From CAVPTL01 sp963794415 (GTDB taxonomy: Bacteria; Actinomycetota; Thermoleophilia; Gaiellales; JAICJC01), in assembly GCA_963794415.1 (NCBI GenBank), contig CAWCDI010000003.1, positions 62,001 to 126,000 on the forward strand: a stretch of DNA of 64,000 nt, in the 5' to 3' direction. A program made the position numbers and the translations under genes. Shown piece by piece: positions 42,911-51,425 of this stretch. The notes under the pieces are model-generated. The model did not search any database. It was not told the origin of the DNA and saw only the letters and a list, made by a program, of their open reading frames with translations. Each line of letters starts with the position of its first letter. Positions within the stretch are counted from its first letter, which is position 1.

Positions 42911-43911
42911 GCGAGCCCGGCGGGCGCCGCGGCCGGCACCGCCCGCGCGCAGCGGACGAGGATCGCCGCCATCAGCACCACCGCGCCGGCGCCGGCCACC
43001 ACTCCCGCCTCGACCGCCTGCTCGAGCGGCAGGTCGTGGGCCAGGCCCACCGTCCGCCCGCCCACCGTGCCGAGGTAGATCCGGCTGAACCCGCCGGGCC
43101 CGTAGCCCTCGAGCGGGCGGCGGGTGAAGGCGTGCCACGCATCGCTCCAAGCGCCCGTGCGGCCGGCCAGGAGCCCGTGCCCGAAGTGGTCGCCAAGCGA
43201 GCCGGCATCGGGCGGGCGCAGCCCCACCACGACGAGGCCGATCACGGCACCTGCGGCAGCCGCCGGCCAGAGCTCACGCGTGGCGGGCACCCGGATCACG
43301 AACACCAGCGCGATGGCGATGCCGATCGCGATCCCCGCGCGGTCGAAGGTGATGAGCAGGGCCGCGACGAGGATCATCACCAGCACCACGGCGGTGGTCC
43401 GCGGCAGCGCTCCTGCGGCGTGGAGCGCAAACGCCGCCGCCAGGCCGCACGCGGCTGCGAGCGCCAAGGCCGGCGGGTACTCGAACGTCCCGGCGGCGCG
43501 CCAGATGCCGTCCACCTGCTGGGCGTCGGGCGTCGAGCGCACCGCGTAGGCGACGATGCCGGCAGCGGCCGTCGCCGTCGCCATGGCCACGGTGGCCGTC
43601 AGGACGGCCTGGAGCCCCTCGGGATCGAGGTCGCGCGCCGCGCAGTAGAGCGGGACGAGGGCACAGGCGACCAGCGCCGGCGCCCACGTGCCGGCGCGGC
43701 CGGCGATCGCGGCGGCCACGAGGTTGGCGGCGGCGATGGCGATCAGCCCCAGCAGCACGGGGTCGCGCCACCGGATGCGCGGGCGCGCCGCGGCCGCCAG
43801 CACGCCGACGACGGCAAAGGCGTACTGCGCGGGGTGGAAGAAGCCTCCCCGCCAGAGCGCCGTCGCGAGCCCCAGCGAGATCGCGACGATCCCCAGCTGC
43901 CGCCGGCTCAT
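42775..43911 (-). CDS. O-antigen ligase/polymerase-like membrane protein (Wzy_C family)
   Basis: The 378-residue protein has about ten hydrophobic segments and a large loop near residue 250-290 with AFTRRPLEGYGPGGFSRIYL and then LAHDLPLEQAVEAGVVAGAG. That is the O-antigen-ligase/Wzy signature, in which a His after the loop (AHD/NxH) and the GxGxxxF motif are conserved. It would join or polymerise glycans on the outer face of the membrane. It follows the sulfatase gene by 9 bases and is probably in one operon with it and the sulfotransferase, suggesting a sulfated surface polymer. Confidence 0.7.
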   Translation of the reverse strand: MSRRQLGIVAISLGLATALWRGGFFHPAQYAFAVVGVLAAAARPRIRWRDPVLLGLIAIAAANLVAAAIAGRAGTWAPALVACALVPLYCAARDLDPEGLQAVLTATVAMATATAAAGIVAYAVRSTPDAQQVDGIWRAAGTFEYPPALALAAACGLAAAFALHAAGALPRTTAVVLVMILVAALLITFDRAGIAIGIAIALVFVIRVPATRELWPAAAAGAVIGLVVVGLRPPDAGSLGDHFGHGLLAGRTGAWSDAWHAFTRRPLEGYGPGGFSRIYLGTVGGRTVGLAHDLPLEQAVEAGVVAGAGAVVLMAAILVRCARAVPAAAPAGLAYACIGLGITISGLYDFTWSFAPLALLGVIGAAGVSAASSASSPA

Positions 43912-43920
43912 GGGGCGGCG

Positions 43921-45219
43921 TCAGCCACGCAGGGTCGGCTCGCCGGCAGACACCGAGTCGACGCTGTTGTACTCGGCCCCCGGCGGCGGCGGCACGGGGC
44001 CGTTCAGGAGCGGATCGTCGGTGGCGTTCATCCAGATGTCGAGGCGGCGCTTGAGGTCGTCCTGCACGTCCTTGAGCTTTGGATCGCCGAACCGGTTGAC
44101 GGCCTCGTTCGGGTCGAGGCGCAGGTCGTAGAGCTGCTCCTCGTCGAGCAGGTTCTGGGGCCAGCCGGCCTCGACCCACACGTCCTTGGAGGGGCTGTCG
44201 TCAACGTTTGCGAGCACCGGGGTGTCGTGGGGGTCGAACCGCCGCACGTACTTGTGCGTGGTCGTGCGGACGCACCGCTGCGGCTCGTAGGCCGCGTGAT
44301 AGGTGCCCTCGGCGAAGACGGCCTCGCGGATCTGGTCGGCCTCGCCCCGCGCGATGGGCATTAGCGAGAGCCCCTGGAGCCACGGCGGCCGGTCGATCTC
44401 GAGGAGCTCGCAGATGGTCGGGAAGAGGTCGATGTGCGACACCAGGGCGTCGGACGCCTTGCCGCCGCGGAAGCCGCCGGGGCCGCGCACGATGAGCATC
44501 ACGCCGATGCCGCGGTCGGTCATCGTCGCCTTCGCGCCGGGGAACGCGATGCCGTGGTCGGTGGTGCAGATCACCAGCGTGTTGCGGCGGTGGCCGTAGC
44601 GGTCGAGCGCGTCCAGCACCGCGCCGACGCCGCGGTCGAGCGACCGGGCGCTTGCCACGTAGGCCGCCATGTCGCGGCGCGTCTCGGGCACGTCGGGCAG
44701 GTGGGCCGGCGGGCGGATGTAGTTCTCCTCGCCCTTCACCGGCTCGAAGTACTCGCGGTGGGTCTCGAAGAACCCGATCGAGTGGAAGAACGGCTGGTCG
44801 GGCGAGGCGTCGCGCAGCAGGTCAACGGCGACCGGGGCGACGTCCTCGACGCGCGAGGAGTCGAGCTTGATCACGCGGTCGTAGCCGATCTCTGCCGGCT
44901 CCTTGGAGATGTGCTGCTCGCCCACGAGCGTGGACTGGTAGCCGGCGCCGCGCAGCGTATGGACGATGTGGTGGCTGTAGTCGTTCAGCGACCAGCCGCG
45001 GTGGGCCAGGCCGAGCATGCCGTTGGAGTGCGCGTACTGGCCGGTGAGCAGGCACGCGCGGCTGGCCGAGCACGTCGAGGCGGCGCAGAAGGCCTTGCGG
45101 AAGAGCATGCCGTGCTCGGCGAGGCCCTGGATGCGCGGCGTCTCGATGGCATGGCCGTAGGGCTGCACGTAGCGGCCCGTGTCGTGCGAGTGCAGGTAGA
45201 GGATGTTGGGCCGGCTCAC
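43921..45219 (-). CDS. sulfatase (type I, formylglycine-dependent)
   Basis: The 432-residue cytoplasmic-looking sulfatase opens with NILYLHSHDTGRY, has the active-site Cys50 in TCSASRACLLTGQ (S instead of the third-position P in CxPSR, so CSASR), and carries SIGFFETHREYF, TTDHGIAFPGAK and a C-terminal LYDLRLDPNEAVN. It hydrolyses sulfate esters once the Cys is converted to formylglycine. No anaerobic or aerobic maturase is encoded in the window. It is placed between a sulfotransferase (20 bases upstream) and an O-antigen-ligase-like gene. Confidence 0.88.
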   Translation of the reverse strand: MSRPNILYLHSHDTGRYVQPYGHAIETPRIQGLAEHGMLFRKAFCAASTCSASRACLLTGQYAHSNGMLGLAHRGWSLNDYSHHIVHTLRGAGYQSTLVGEQHISKEPAEIGYDRVIKLDSSRVEDVAPVAVDLLRDASPDQPFFHSIGFFETHREYFEPVKGEENYIRPPAHLPDVPETRRDMAAYVASARSLDRGVGAVLDALDRYGHRRNTLVICTTDHGIAFPGAKATMTDRGIGVMLIVRGPGGFRGGKASDALVSHIDLFPTICELLEIDRPPWLQGLSLMPIARGEADQIREAVFAEGTYHAAYEPQRCVRTTTHKYVRRFDPHDTPVLANVDDSPSKDVWVEAGWPQNLLDEEQLYDLRLDPNEAVNRFGDPKLKDVQDDLKRRLDIWMNATDDPLLNGPVPPPPGAEYNSVDSVSAGEPTLRG

Positions 45220-45238
45220 GAGCTGCCTCCCGAGCGGG

Positions 45239-46102
45239 CTAGATGGCGTCGAGTGATGGTGCCATGCTACGCGCCCGCTCGGACCGCTCGGCGCGGAACC
45301 GCTCGATCCACTCCTGCGACAGCGTGTCGGCCTGGCGGGCCATCTTGCGATCGGCGAACTTGATGTGGTCGGCGCCGGGGACGCCCAGCGCGCGCACGAT
45401 GTCGATGGCCGTCTGCTCGTAGTTCTGGGCGAGCTGCTCGTAGACCACGACGTGGGGCATGATGCCGCTGTGGGCGAAGAACTCGCCCCACTCGCGGTCG
45501 TGCTGCTGCAGCTGGCGCACGAGGTGGTCGATCGCCTCGTAGTTGTAGGAGAGGTCGTGGCGGATGAGCTCGCCGTGGCCCTCGTCGCGCTTCCACGTCC
45601 AGTTCTGGATGGCCTTCCACAGCGAGACGGCCTGCGCGACCTTGTCCTGCCGGGTGACGAAGACCCAGAGCGAGAGGTTGGGGAACGTCTGCTCGCAGAC
45701 CTGCCGGGTCGAGCCCACCGCGTTGTTGTTCATGTCGCGGAGGCTGTCGACGAAGCCGTTGAAGTAGCCCCACATCACCTTGGCGCCGAAGACGCCGTTG
45801 GGCGTGGTGGCGCGCTCGATGGTCCAGTCGATCCAGTCGCGGTAGCTCTCGAAGCGGCGCGGGTCGAAGAGGCTCATCTCGTCGTCAACGCGCGTGTAGG
45901 CGCCGAGGATGGCGTCGATCTCGGGCGTCTCCACCTCCTCGAAGTACTCGAGGGGGCGGCGCGGGAGGCCGGTCTTGCGGCGGTGCTGGTAGTACTCCTC
46001 GGGATTGCCTGCAACCCCGGTGTTGGTGAGGGCCTCGCAGAGGAGCGTGCTGCCGCTGCGCGGCGTGGAAGCGATGAGATACGAGAGCGTCGGAGTGGTC
46101 AT
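45239..46102 (-). CDS. Stf0 family sulfotransferase
   Basis: The 287-residue enzyme has the PAPS-binding TPRSGSTLL loop at residues 13-21, then CEALTNTGVAGNPEEYY, which is the trehalose-2-sulfotransferase (Stf0) signature. FGAKVMWGYFNGFV and TRQDKVAQAVSLWKA (3'-phosphate region) follow. It would sulfate a sugar or a lipid headgroup using PAPS in the cytoplasm. The ATG at 46102 gives the conserved start; an upstream GTG at 46129 adds nine residues. The sulfatase and the ligase-like gene follow in the same direction. Confidence 0.85.
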   Translation of the reverse strand: MTTPTLSYLIASTPRSGSTLLCEALTNTGVAGNPEEYYQHRRKTGLPRRPLEYFEEVETPEIDAILGAYTRVDDEMSLFDPRRFESYRDWIDWTIERATTPNGVFGAKVMWGYFNGFVDSLRDMNNNAVGSTRQVCEQTFPNLSLWVFVTRQDKVAQAVSLWKAIQNWTWKRDEGHGELIRHDLSYNYEAIDHLVRQLQQHDREWGEFFAHSGIMPHVVVYEQLAQNYEQTAIDIVRALGVPGADHIKFADRKMARQADTLSQEWIERFRAERSERARSMAPSLDAI

Positions 46103-46161
46103 ATCGTCCAAACCTAGCACATAAACCAACTATTCCGGTAGGAATACTTTGCTAGCCCGGC

Positions 46162-46419
46162 TTAGTGCATCAGTGCCGGGTCGAACCTATCGACCTCGAC
46201 GATCCTGTCGACGGGCACGTCCGCCCGTCCGGCGGCCAGGACGATCTCCTCGGGCGATGGCGCCTCGTAGAGGCAGTACGAGCGGCGCCGGTCGGCGCTG
46301 AGAAACGAGAAGAGCCACCGTACGCCCTCGTCCGCGTTCACGTCCTCGATCAGGCGCACGTCCTCGGCGTCCAGGTCGAGCTGCTCCGCGAAGCTCCGTT
46401 CGATCAGATAGAGCGGCAT
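46162..46419 (-). CDS. DUF4242 family small protein
   Basis: The 85-residue protein follows the DUF4242/SCO4226-like pattern: MPLYLIERSFAEQL, WLFSFLSADRRRSYCLYEA and PSPEEIVLAAGRADVP. The fold is a ferredoxin-like dimer, for which a nickel-binding representative is known, but the role is not established. It lies 54 bases after the LuxR-ATPase gene in the same direction, and could be its co-transcribed partner. Confidence 0.8.
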   Translation of the reverse strand: MPLYLIERSFAEQLDLDAEDVRLIEDVNADEGVRWLFSFLSADRRRSYCLYEAPSPEEIVLAAGRADVPVDRIVEVDRFDPALMH

Positions 46420-46473
46420 GGAACAGACTGTACCCCTCGCGCGGGGCCGGTGCCAGGCCGGATCTCGCCCCGG

Positions 46474-49422
46474 TCAGCCGGCGATTCCGTTGCGGTGGGC
46501 GTAGGCGGCGGCCTCCGTGCGGTTCGCGCAGCGGGTCTTTCGCAGGATGCTGCGCACGTGGTTTGCCACCGTGTGCTGGGAGATCACCAGCTCGAGACCG
46601 ATCTCGCGGTTCGAGCGGCCCCGCGCCACCAGCGCGAGGATCTGCACCTCCCGCGGCGAGAGGTCGTCGGGCAGCGGCAGCGCCGGCCCTCCTCCGCCCG
46701 CCGCCCGGATGCGGGCGAGCAGGGCCGGCATGCCCACATCGGCGGCGGTTGCCCCGGCTGCTGCCAGGAGCGCGCGCGCCCGCTCGGGCTCCTCGTCCAG
46801 CAGCAGCCTTCCGTACACGTGCTCGGTGTGCGCGAGCCACGTCCGCGCGCCCATGCGCCCGTTCACCGCGAGGGCGACGTCCAGGTGGCGCCGGGCGTCG
46901 CCCATCCGGCCGGCCGTCGCGGCGGCCATCCCCAGGTACCGGTCGGCCGATCCGTAGCAGGCCACCCCGTGGCCGACGGTGACGATCTCGCCCTGCCGGC
47001 GCAGGAGGGCGGCGTAGAGCACCTCGGCGAGCGGGCCGTCGCCCACCGCGTAGGCCGCATCGATGAGGTAGGTGAGCGACGCCACCCAGAGGCCCGGGCG
47101 GAGCCGCTCGAGGCCGCCGGCCGCGATACGCTCGAGCACCTCGCGCGCCTCGTCCAGCATCGCGAGCTCGGCCAGGAGGGCGGCGAGCCCCGGCCCCCAC
47201 GGGCCGCCGTCGCGCTCGCCGCTTGAGAGGATCCGCACCACCGGGGCGAGCTCTGCGAGGCGGCCCTGCTCGCGCCGGATGCTGAACATCTGCACGCCGT
47301 AGGGGCCGGTCGTGTCGCGGCCGGAGAGCAGCCGCCCCCACTCGAACGACTGCTGGGCGGCCGCCTCGGCAGCCTCCAGGCGCCCGTCGCAGAGCTCGAT
47401 CGCGGCCAGGTAGTGCTCGGCGACGTGCAGGATGAACGGCTGGCCCATCTTCTGGGCCATCGCGGCGGCGACGGCCAGCTCGCGACGGGCCGAGGGGATG
47501 TCGCCCGTGGCGATGAGCGCCGCTACCCGCCACTCCCGCGACTCCGCCTGGATCTCGATGTCGCCCAGCTCCTCGGCCAGGTGCAGCGACTCGTCGAGCA
47601 TCACCAGGATCTCGTCCAGCGACCGGTTACCGCGGGCCCAGTAGGCGCGCATCGAGACCTTCGCGAGCGCCTCGCGGTCGTTCAGGCGGCGGGCCATCGC
47701 GACGGCCTCGTCCTGGGCCGCGGCGCTGCGCTCGTGGTCGCCGCGAAACGCGCAGGCGCGCGCGATGCCGCTCAGCACCATCACCCGAAGCGTCGAGTCG
47801 CGCGGGTCGAGCCGCGCCGCGGCCTCCTCCAGCAGCGGGAGTGCCTCGAGGTCGGCCACGCCCATGCGCCAGCAGGCGTTCTCGAAGCCCACCGCGGCGC
47901 ACGCCGAGAGCTCGCCCTGCTCGTGCTCGCGGGCGATCTCCACCGCCTGCAGGTAGGCCTCCATCGCGCCCTCGGACTCGCCGGCGCGGAAGCGCACCTC
48001 GCCCAGCGAGAGCAGGATCTCGCCGCGCTCGCGCGCGTCGGCGACGCCCAGCTCGAGCGCCTGCTGCAGCAGCTCGGCGGCCTGGTCGAACGCGAGCGCC
48101 GCGCCGGCTGCGGCGGCAGCGCGCAGGTTGTACTGCACCGCAAGCTGCGTGTCTCCCAGCGGCGCGGCGGCGGTGAAGTGGTGGGCGAGCTCGGCCGCCG
48201 ACGCGGTGCCGGCGGCCTCGAGGGCCTCCGCGGCGCGCAGGTGGAGCTGCGCCCGGCGCTGCGCCGAGAGCCGGTCGTAGAGCGCCCGGCGCACCAGCTC
48301 GTGGTCGAACCGGTAGCGGAGCGGCCGCTCGCCCCCCTGGCAGATCATGCCGCTTCGCTCGGCCACGTCGATTGACTCGAGCAGGCCCAGCTCCGCGACG
48401 CCCGAGCCGCTCGCGATCACCCCGACGTCGAACTCCCGCCCGATCACCGCCGCGAGCTCCAGCAGCTCGATGGTGGGCGGGTCGAGGCGGCCCAGCCGCT
48501 GGCTCACCACCTCGCGCACCGCCTCGGGGGTGGAGAGCTCTGCGACCGGCCGGCTGAGCCGGGTGCGGCCGCCGACGCTGAGAAGGGCCCCGCTCTCGGT
48601 CAGCTCGCGCCAGAGCTCGATCACCAGGAACGGGTTGCCCTCGGTGAGGCCGTGCACGGCCTCGGCCGCCGGCACCAGCTCGTCGCCGAGGTCGCCCGCG
48701 CCGGCCTGCGCCACGAGCGAAGCGATCTCGTCCACCGCGAGGCCGCTCAGGCGGATCGGCACCACGCCCTCGGAGCGGCGCAGCTCGACCAGCGCCGAGG
48801 AGAGCTCGGCGGGGACGTCGGCGGCCGTGTCGCGGAAGGTGACCACCACCAGCAGGCGCGCACCTGCGGCGGCGCGCGAGAGGTGGCGCAGCAGAAGGAG
48901 AGTGGGCCGGTCGGCCCAGTGGGCGTCCTCCAGCACGAGCACGGTCGGCTGGCGGGCGCCGGCGTTGAGGAGCAGCTCGGCCACCGCCTGGTGCAGCCGC
49001 AGGCGCTCGGTGTCCTGGTCGGCGGCGACGGGCGGCGGCAGCGGGCCGATCCGCTCGGGCAGCGAGGCGACGAGCCGGGTGAGCTCTCCCCCGCCCGTGC
49101 CCACATCGGCCCGCAGGTGGTCGGGGTCGGCGTCGCGGGCAAACTGGGTCAGCGCCTCGGCGATGGGCTGGTAGGGGGCGCTCACCACCGAGTCGCACGC
49201 GCCGTAGAGCACGAGCGCTCCCTCGGCCGCGGCCTCGGTCGCGAACTCGCGCACGAGGCGGCTCTTGCCCGAGCCGGCCTCGCCGCCGATCAGCGCGATC
49301 CGCCTGCCCTCGCCGGCTGCCCGGGGCATGAGCGAGCGCAACGCGGCCATCTCGCGCGGACGGCCCACGAAGGGGAACGACGGCGTCAGCCGCAGCTGAC
49401 CGGGTAGCGCTGACCCCTGCAT
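46474..49422 (-). CDS. LuxR family regulator with N-terminal AAA ATPase (LAL/MalT-like)
   Basis: The 982-residue regulator begins with FVGRPREMAALRSLM and Walker A GGEAGSGKS (residues 46-54). Walker B is VLVLEDAHWAD and a sensor region is HLSRAAAGARLLVVVTFRDT. A long TPR-like helical middle part (about 400-880) follows, and the protein ends with a LuxR helix-turn-helix (LSPREVQILALVARGRSNRE, VISQHTVANHVRSILRKT). Such LAL proteins are ATP- and ligand-gated activators. It is divergent from the FAD oxidase gene with a palindrome between them, suggesting control of that gene. Start at 49422 (ATG) or 49428 (TTG). Confidence 0.9.
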   Translation of the reverse strand: MQGSALPGQLRLTPSFPFVGRPREMAALRSLMPRAAGEGRRIALIGGEAGSGKSRLVREFATEAAAEGALVLYGACDSVVSAPYQPIAEALTQFARDADPDHLRADVGTGGGELTRLVASLPERIGPLPPPVAADQDTERLRLHQAVAELLLNAGARQPTVLVLEDAHWADRPTLLLLRHLSRAAAGARLLVVVTFRDTAADVPAELSSALVELRRSEGVVPIRLSGLAVDEIASLVAQAGAGDLGDELVPAAEAVHGLTEGNPFLVIELWRELTESGALLSVGGRTRLSRPVAELSTPEAVREVVSQRLGRLDPPTIELLELAAVIGREFDVGVIASGSGVAELGLLESIDVAERSGMICQGGERPLRYRFDHELVRRALYDRLSAQRRAQLHLRAAEALEAAGTASAAELAHHFTAAAPLGDTQLAVQYNLRAAAAAGAALAFDQAAELLQQALELGVADARERGEILLSLGEVRFRAGESEGAMEAYLQAVEIAREHEQGELSACAAVGFENACWRMGVADLEALPLLEEAAARLDPRDSTLRVMVLSGIARACAFRGDHERSAAAQDEAVAMARRLNDREALAKVSMRAYWARGNRSLDEILVMLDESLHLAEELGDIEIQAESREWRVAALIATGDIPSARRELAVAAAMAQKMGQPFILHVAEHYLAAIELCDGRLEAAEAAAQQSFEWGRLLSGRDTTGPYGVQMFSIRREQGRLAELAPVVRILSSGERDGGPWGPGLAALLAELAMLDEAREVLERIAAGGLERLRPGLWVASLTYLIDAAYAVGDGPLAEVLYAALLRRQGEIVTVGHGVACYGSADRYLGMAAATAGRMGDARRHLDVALAVNGRMGARTWLAHTEHVYGRLLLDEEPERARALLAAAGATAADVGMPALLARIRAAGGGGPALPLPDDLSPREVQILALVARGRSNREIGLELVISQHTVANHVRSILRKTRCANRTEAAAYAHRNGIAG

Positions 49423-49483
49423 GGTCAATTCTGATCATGTCACCAATTGCAGCGCTCGTCGAGAGTGGGTCAGACCTGGTCAT

Positions 49484-49499
49484 GCGAAGCGCGCTTCGC
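49484..49499. promoter_or_regulatory. perfect palindrome in the LuxR / FAD-oxidase gap
   Basis: GCGAAGCGCGCTTCGC is a perfect 16-base palindrome, 50 bases before the oxidase ATG and 62 bases from the regulator's start. A site for the dimeric LuxR-type regulator is plausible. Confidence 0.45.
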
Positions 49500-49548
49500 C
49501 GACCTACGGTGGTCACTGCCACCAACGACGAAGCATGAAGGGGACGAC

Positions 49549-50937
49549 ATGAGCACCATGACATCACTCAAATCAACCGCCGAGCAGGAGCTCGCGGGGT
49601 TCTCGGGCGAGCTGATCGGCCCGCAGGACGGCGCCTACGACGAGACGCGGGCGCTCTACAACGCGATGATCGACCGCCGCCCAGCGCTGATCGCGCGGTG
49701 CACCTCGGCCGGTGACGTGGCCGCGGTGGTGCGGTTCGCGGCCGAGCACCACGTGCCGCTGGCGGTGCGCGGCGGCGGGCACAACGGCGGCGGCCTGGGG
49801 AGCGTTGACGACGGCATCGTGATCGACCTGCGCCCGATGCACGCGGTGACCGTGGACGAGGGCGCGCGGACGGTGCGCGCCGAGGGCGGCGCCATGTGGC
49901 AGGAGGTTGACGCCGCCACGAACGCGATCGGCATGGCCACCCCGAGCGGCATCATCAGCACCACCGGCGTCGGCGGCCTCACGCTGGGCGGCGGGATCGG
50001 CCATCTGAGCCGCGCCCACGGGCTCACGATCGACAACCTGGTCGGCGCCGAGATGGTGCTGGCCGACGGATCGCAGGTGAACGTGAGCGCGGACGAGAAC
50101 GCCGACCTCTTCTGGGCGATCCGCGGCGGGGGCGGCAACTTCGGCGTGGTGACGGCGTTCACCTACCGGCTGCACCCGGTCTCGAACGTGATGGCCGGGC
50201 CGACGTTCTGGCCCATCGAGCAGGCCGCCGAGGTGCTGCGCGCCTACCGCGACTTCCTGCCGGCTGCCGGCCGCGAGCTGAACGGCTTCTTCGCGTTCCT
50301 CACGGTGCCGCCGGGGCCGCCGTTCCCCGAGGAGCTCTGGGGCCGCAAGGTCGCGGGCATCGTCTGGTGCTACACCGGGAGCGCGGAGGACGCCGAGGCG
50401 GCCATGGCCCCGATGCTGGCCGTCGGCACGCCGCTGATGCACGGGGTCGGCGAGGTGCCGTTCCCGGCCTTCCAGGGGGCGTTCGACCCGCTCTACCCGA
50501 CGGGTCACCAGTGGTACTGGCGGGCCGACTTCGTGCGCGAGCTGAGCGACGAGGCCGTCGCCGAGCACGTGAAGTGGGGAAACCGGCTACCCACGGGCCA
50601 GTCCACCATGCACCTCTACCCGATCGACGGCGCCGTGCACGACGTCGGCGCCTCGGACACGCCGTTTGCCTACCGCGACGTGACGTGGGCCGAGGTGATC
50701 GTGGGCGTTGACCCGGATCCGGCCAACGCCGGCGAGATCAGGGACTGGACGGTGGCCTACTGGGACGCGACCCATCCGCACTCGGCAGGGGGCGCCTACG
50801 TCAACTTCATGATGGACGAGGGCCAGGAGCGGGTGCAGTCAACCTACCTGCACAACTACGAGCGGCTGGCGCAGATCAAGGCCGACCGCGACCCGGAGAA
50901 CCTCTTCCGGGTGAACCAGAACATCCGCCCGGCATAG
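49549..50937 (+). CDS. FAD-linked oxidase, BBE-like (berberine bridge enzyme family)
   Basis: The 462-residue protein has the PCMH FAD-binding domain (VPLAVRGGGHNGGGLG, whose His is the 8-alpha-histidyl attachment site) and GIISTTGVGGLTLGGGIGHL, where bicovalent enzymes have a Cys but here Thr stands, so single covalent linkage is expected. The C-terminal BBE segment is YLHNYERLAQIKADRDPENL, ending FRVNQNIRP. It oxidises alcohols, sugars or similar substrates with oxygen. The ATG at 49549 has AAGGGG six bases upstream; the open frame extends 102 bases further back but without a site. Confidence 0.88.
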   Translation: MSTMTSLKSTAEQELAGFSGELIGPQDGAYDETRALYNAMIDRRPALIARCTSAGDVAAVVRFAAEHHVPLAVRGGGHNGGGLGSVDDGIVIDLRPMHAVTVDEGARTVRAEGGAMWQEVDAATNAIGMATPSGIISTTGVGGLTLGGGIGHLSRAHGLTIDNLVGAEMVLADGSQVNVSADENADLFWAIRGGGGNFGVVTAFTYRLHPVSNVMAGPTFWPIEQAAEVLRAYRDFLPAAGRELNGFFAFLTVPPGPPFPEELWGRKVAGIVWCYTGSAEDAEAAMAPMLAVGTPLMHGVGEVPFPAFQGAFDPLYPTGHQWYWRADFVRELSDEAVAEHVKWGNRLPTGQSTMHLYPIDGAVHDVGASDTPFAYRDVTWAEVIVGVDPDPANAGEIRDWTVAYWDATHPHSAGGAYVNFMMDEGQERVQSTYLHNYERLAQIKADRDPENLFRVNQNIRPA

Positions 50938-50981
50938 GTCAGTGACTCACAACGGGGTGGCCCGGCGGACGAGCCGCCGGG

Positions 50982-51419
50982 TCACCTCGCGCGGCGGCGC
51001 TGCTCTGCCGCCTGGCGGTCCCACTCCGGGCCGGCGCCCGTCGTCAGGCCGTAGATCACCAGGATGTTCACGAGCACGCCCAGCGTGGCCGCCAGCGGCG
51101 TCGTGAAGATCATGAAGAACCAGAGGATGGTCGCCGTCCCCGCCAGCATCACTCCGATGTAGTTGCCCAGCAGGCGGCCCGAGATCGAGAGGAGGGCGGC
51201 TGCGATCTCGAGGATGCCCCAGATGATGAACACCCAGCCCCAGAAGTTCAGGTTGGAGTAGACGATCTGGTTTGTGAAGTACTGCTTCCGCTCGAGGAGC
51301 GCGAATCCGTGCACTAGCTGGAAGCTGCCCGAGACGAACAGCATCAGCCCGGCGAACCAGACCCAGCCGGGGATCTTCACCGCCCGCGTCTCTGCGAGTG
51401 ACTCCCTGTGGTGGCTCAT
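50982..51419 (-). CDS. four-helix membrane protein (DUF7144-like)
   Basis: The 145-residue protein has four hydrophobic segments: WVWFAGLMLFVSGSFQLVHG, FWGWVFIIWGILEIAAALLS, GVMLAGTATILWFFMIF and ATLGVLVNILVIYGL. This layout fits the actinobacterial DUF7144/vitamin-K-epoxide-like small membrane family; no enzyme motif is seen. It starts 6 bases after the cydC stop in the same direction and is probably co-transcribed with the cytochrome bd operon. Confidence 0.75.
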   Translation of the reverse strand: MSHHRESLAETRAVKIPGWVWFAGLMLFVSGSFQLVHGFALLERKQYFTNQIVYSNLNFWGWVFIIWGILEIAAALLSISGRLLGNYIGVMLAGTATILWFFMIFTTPLAATLGVLVNILVIYGLTTGAGPEWDRQAAEQRRRAR

Positions 51420-51425
51420 GCGCCG

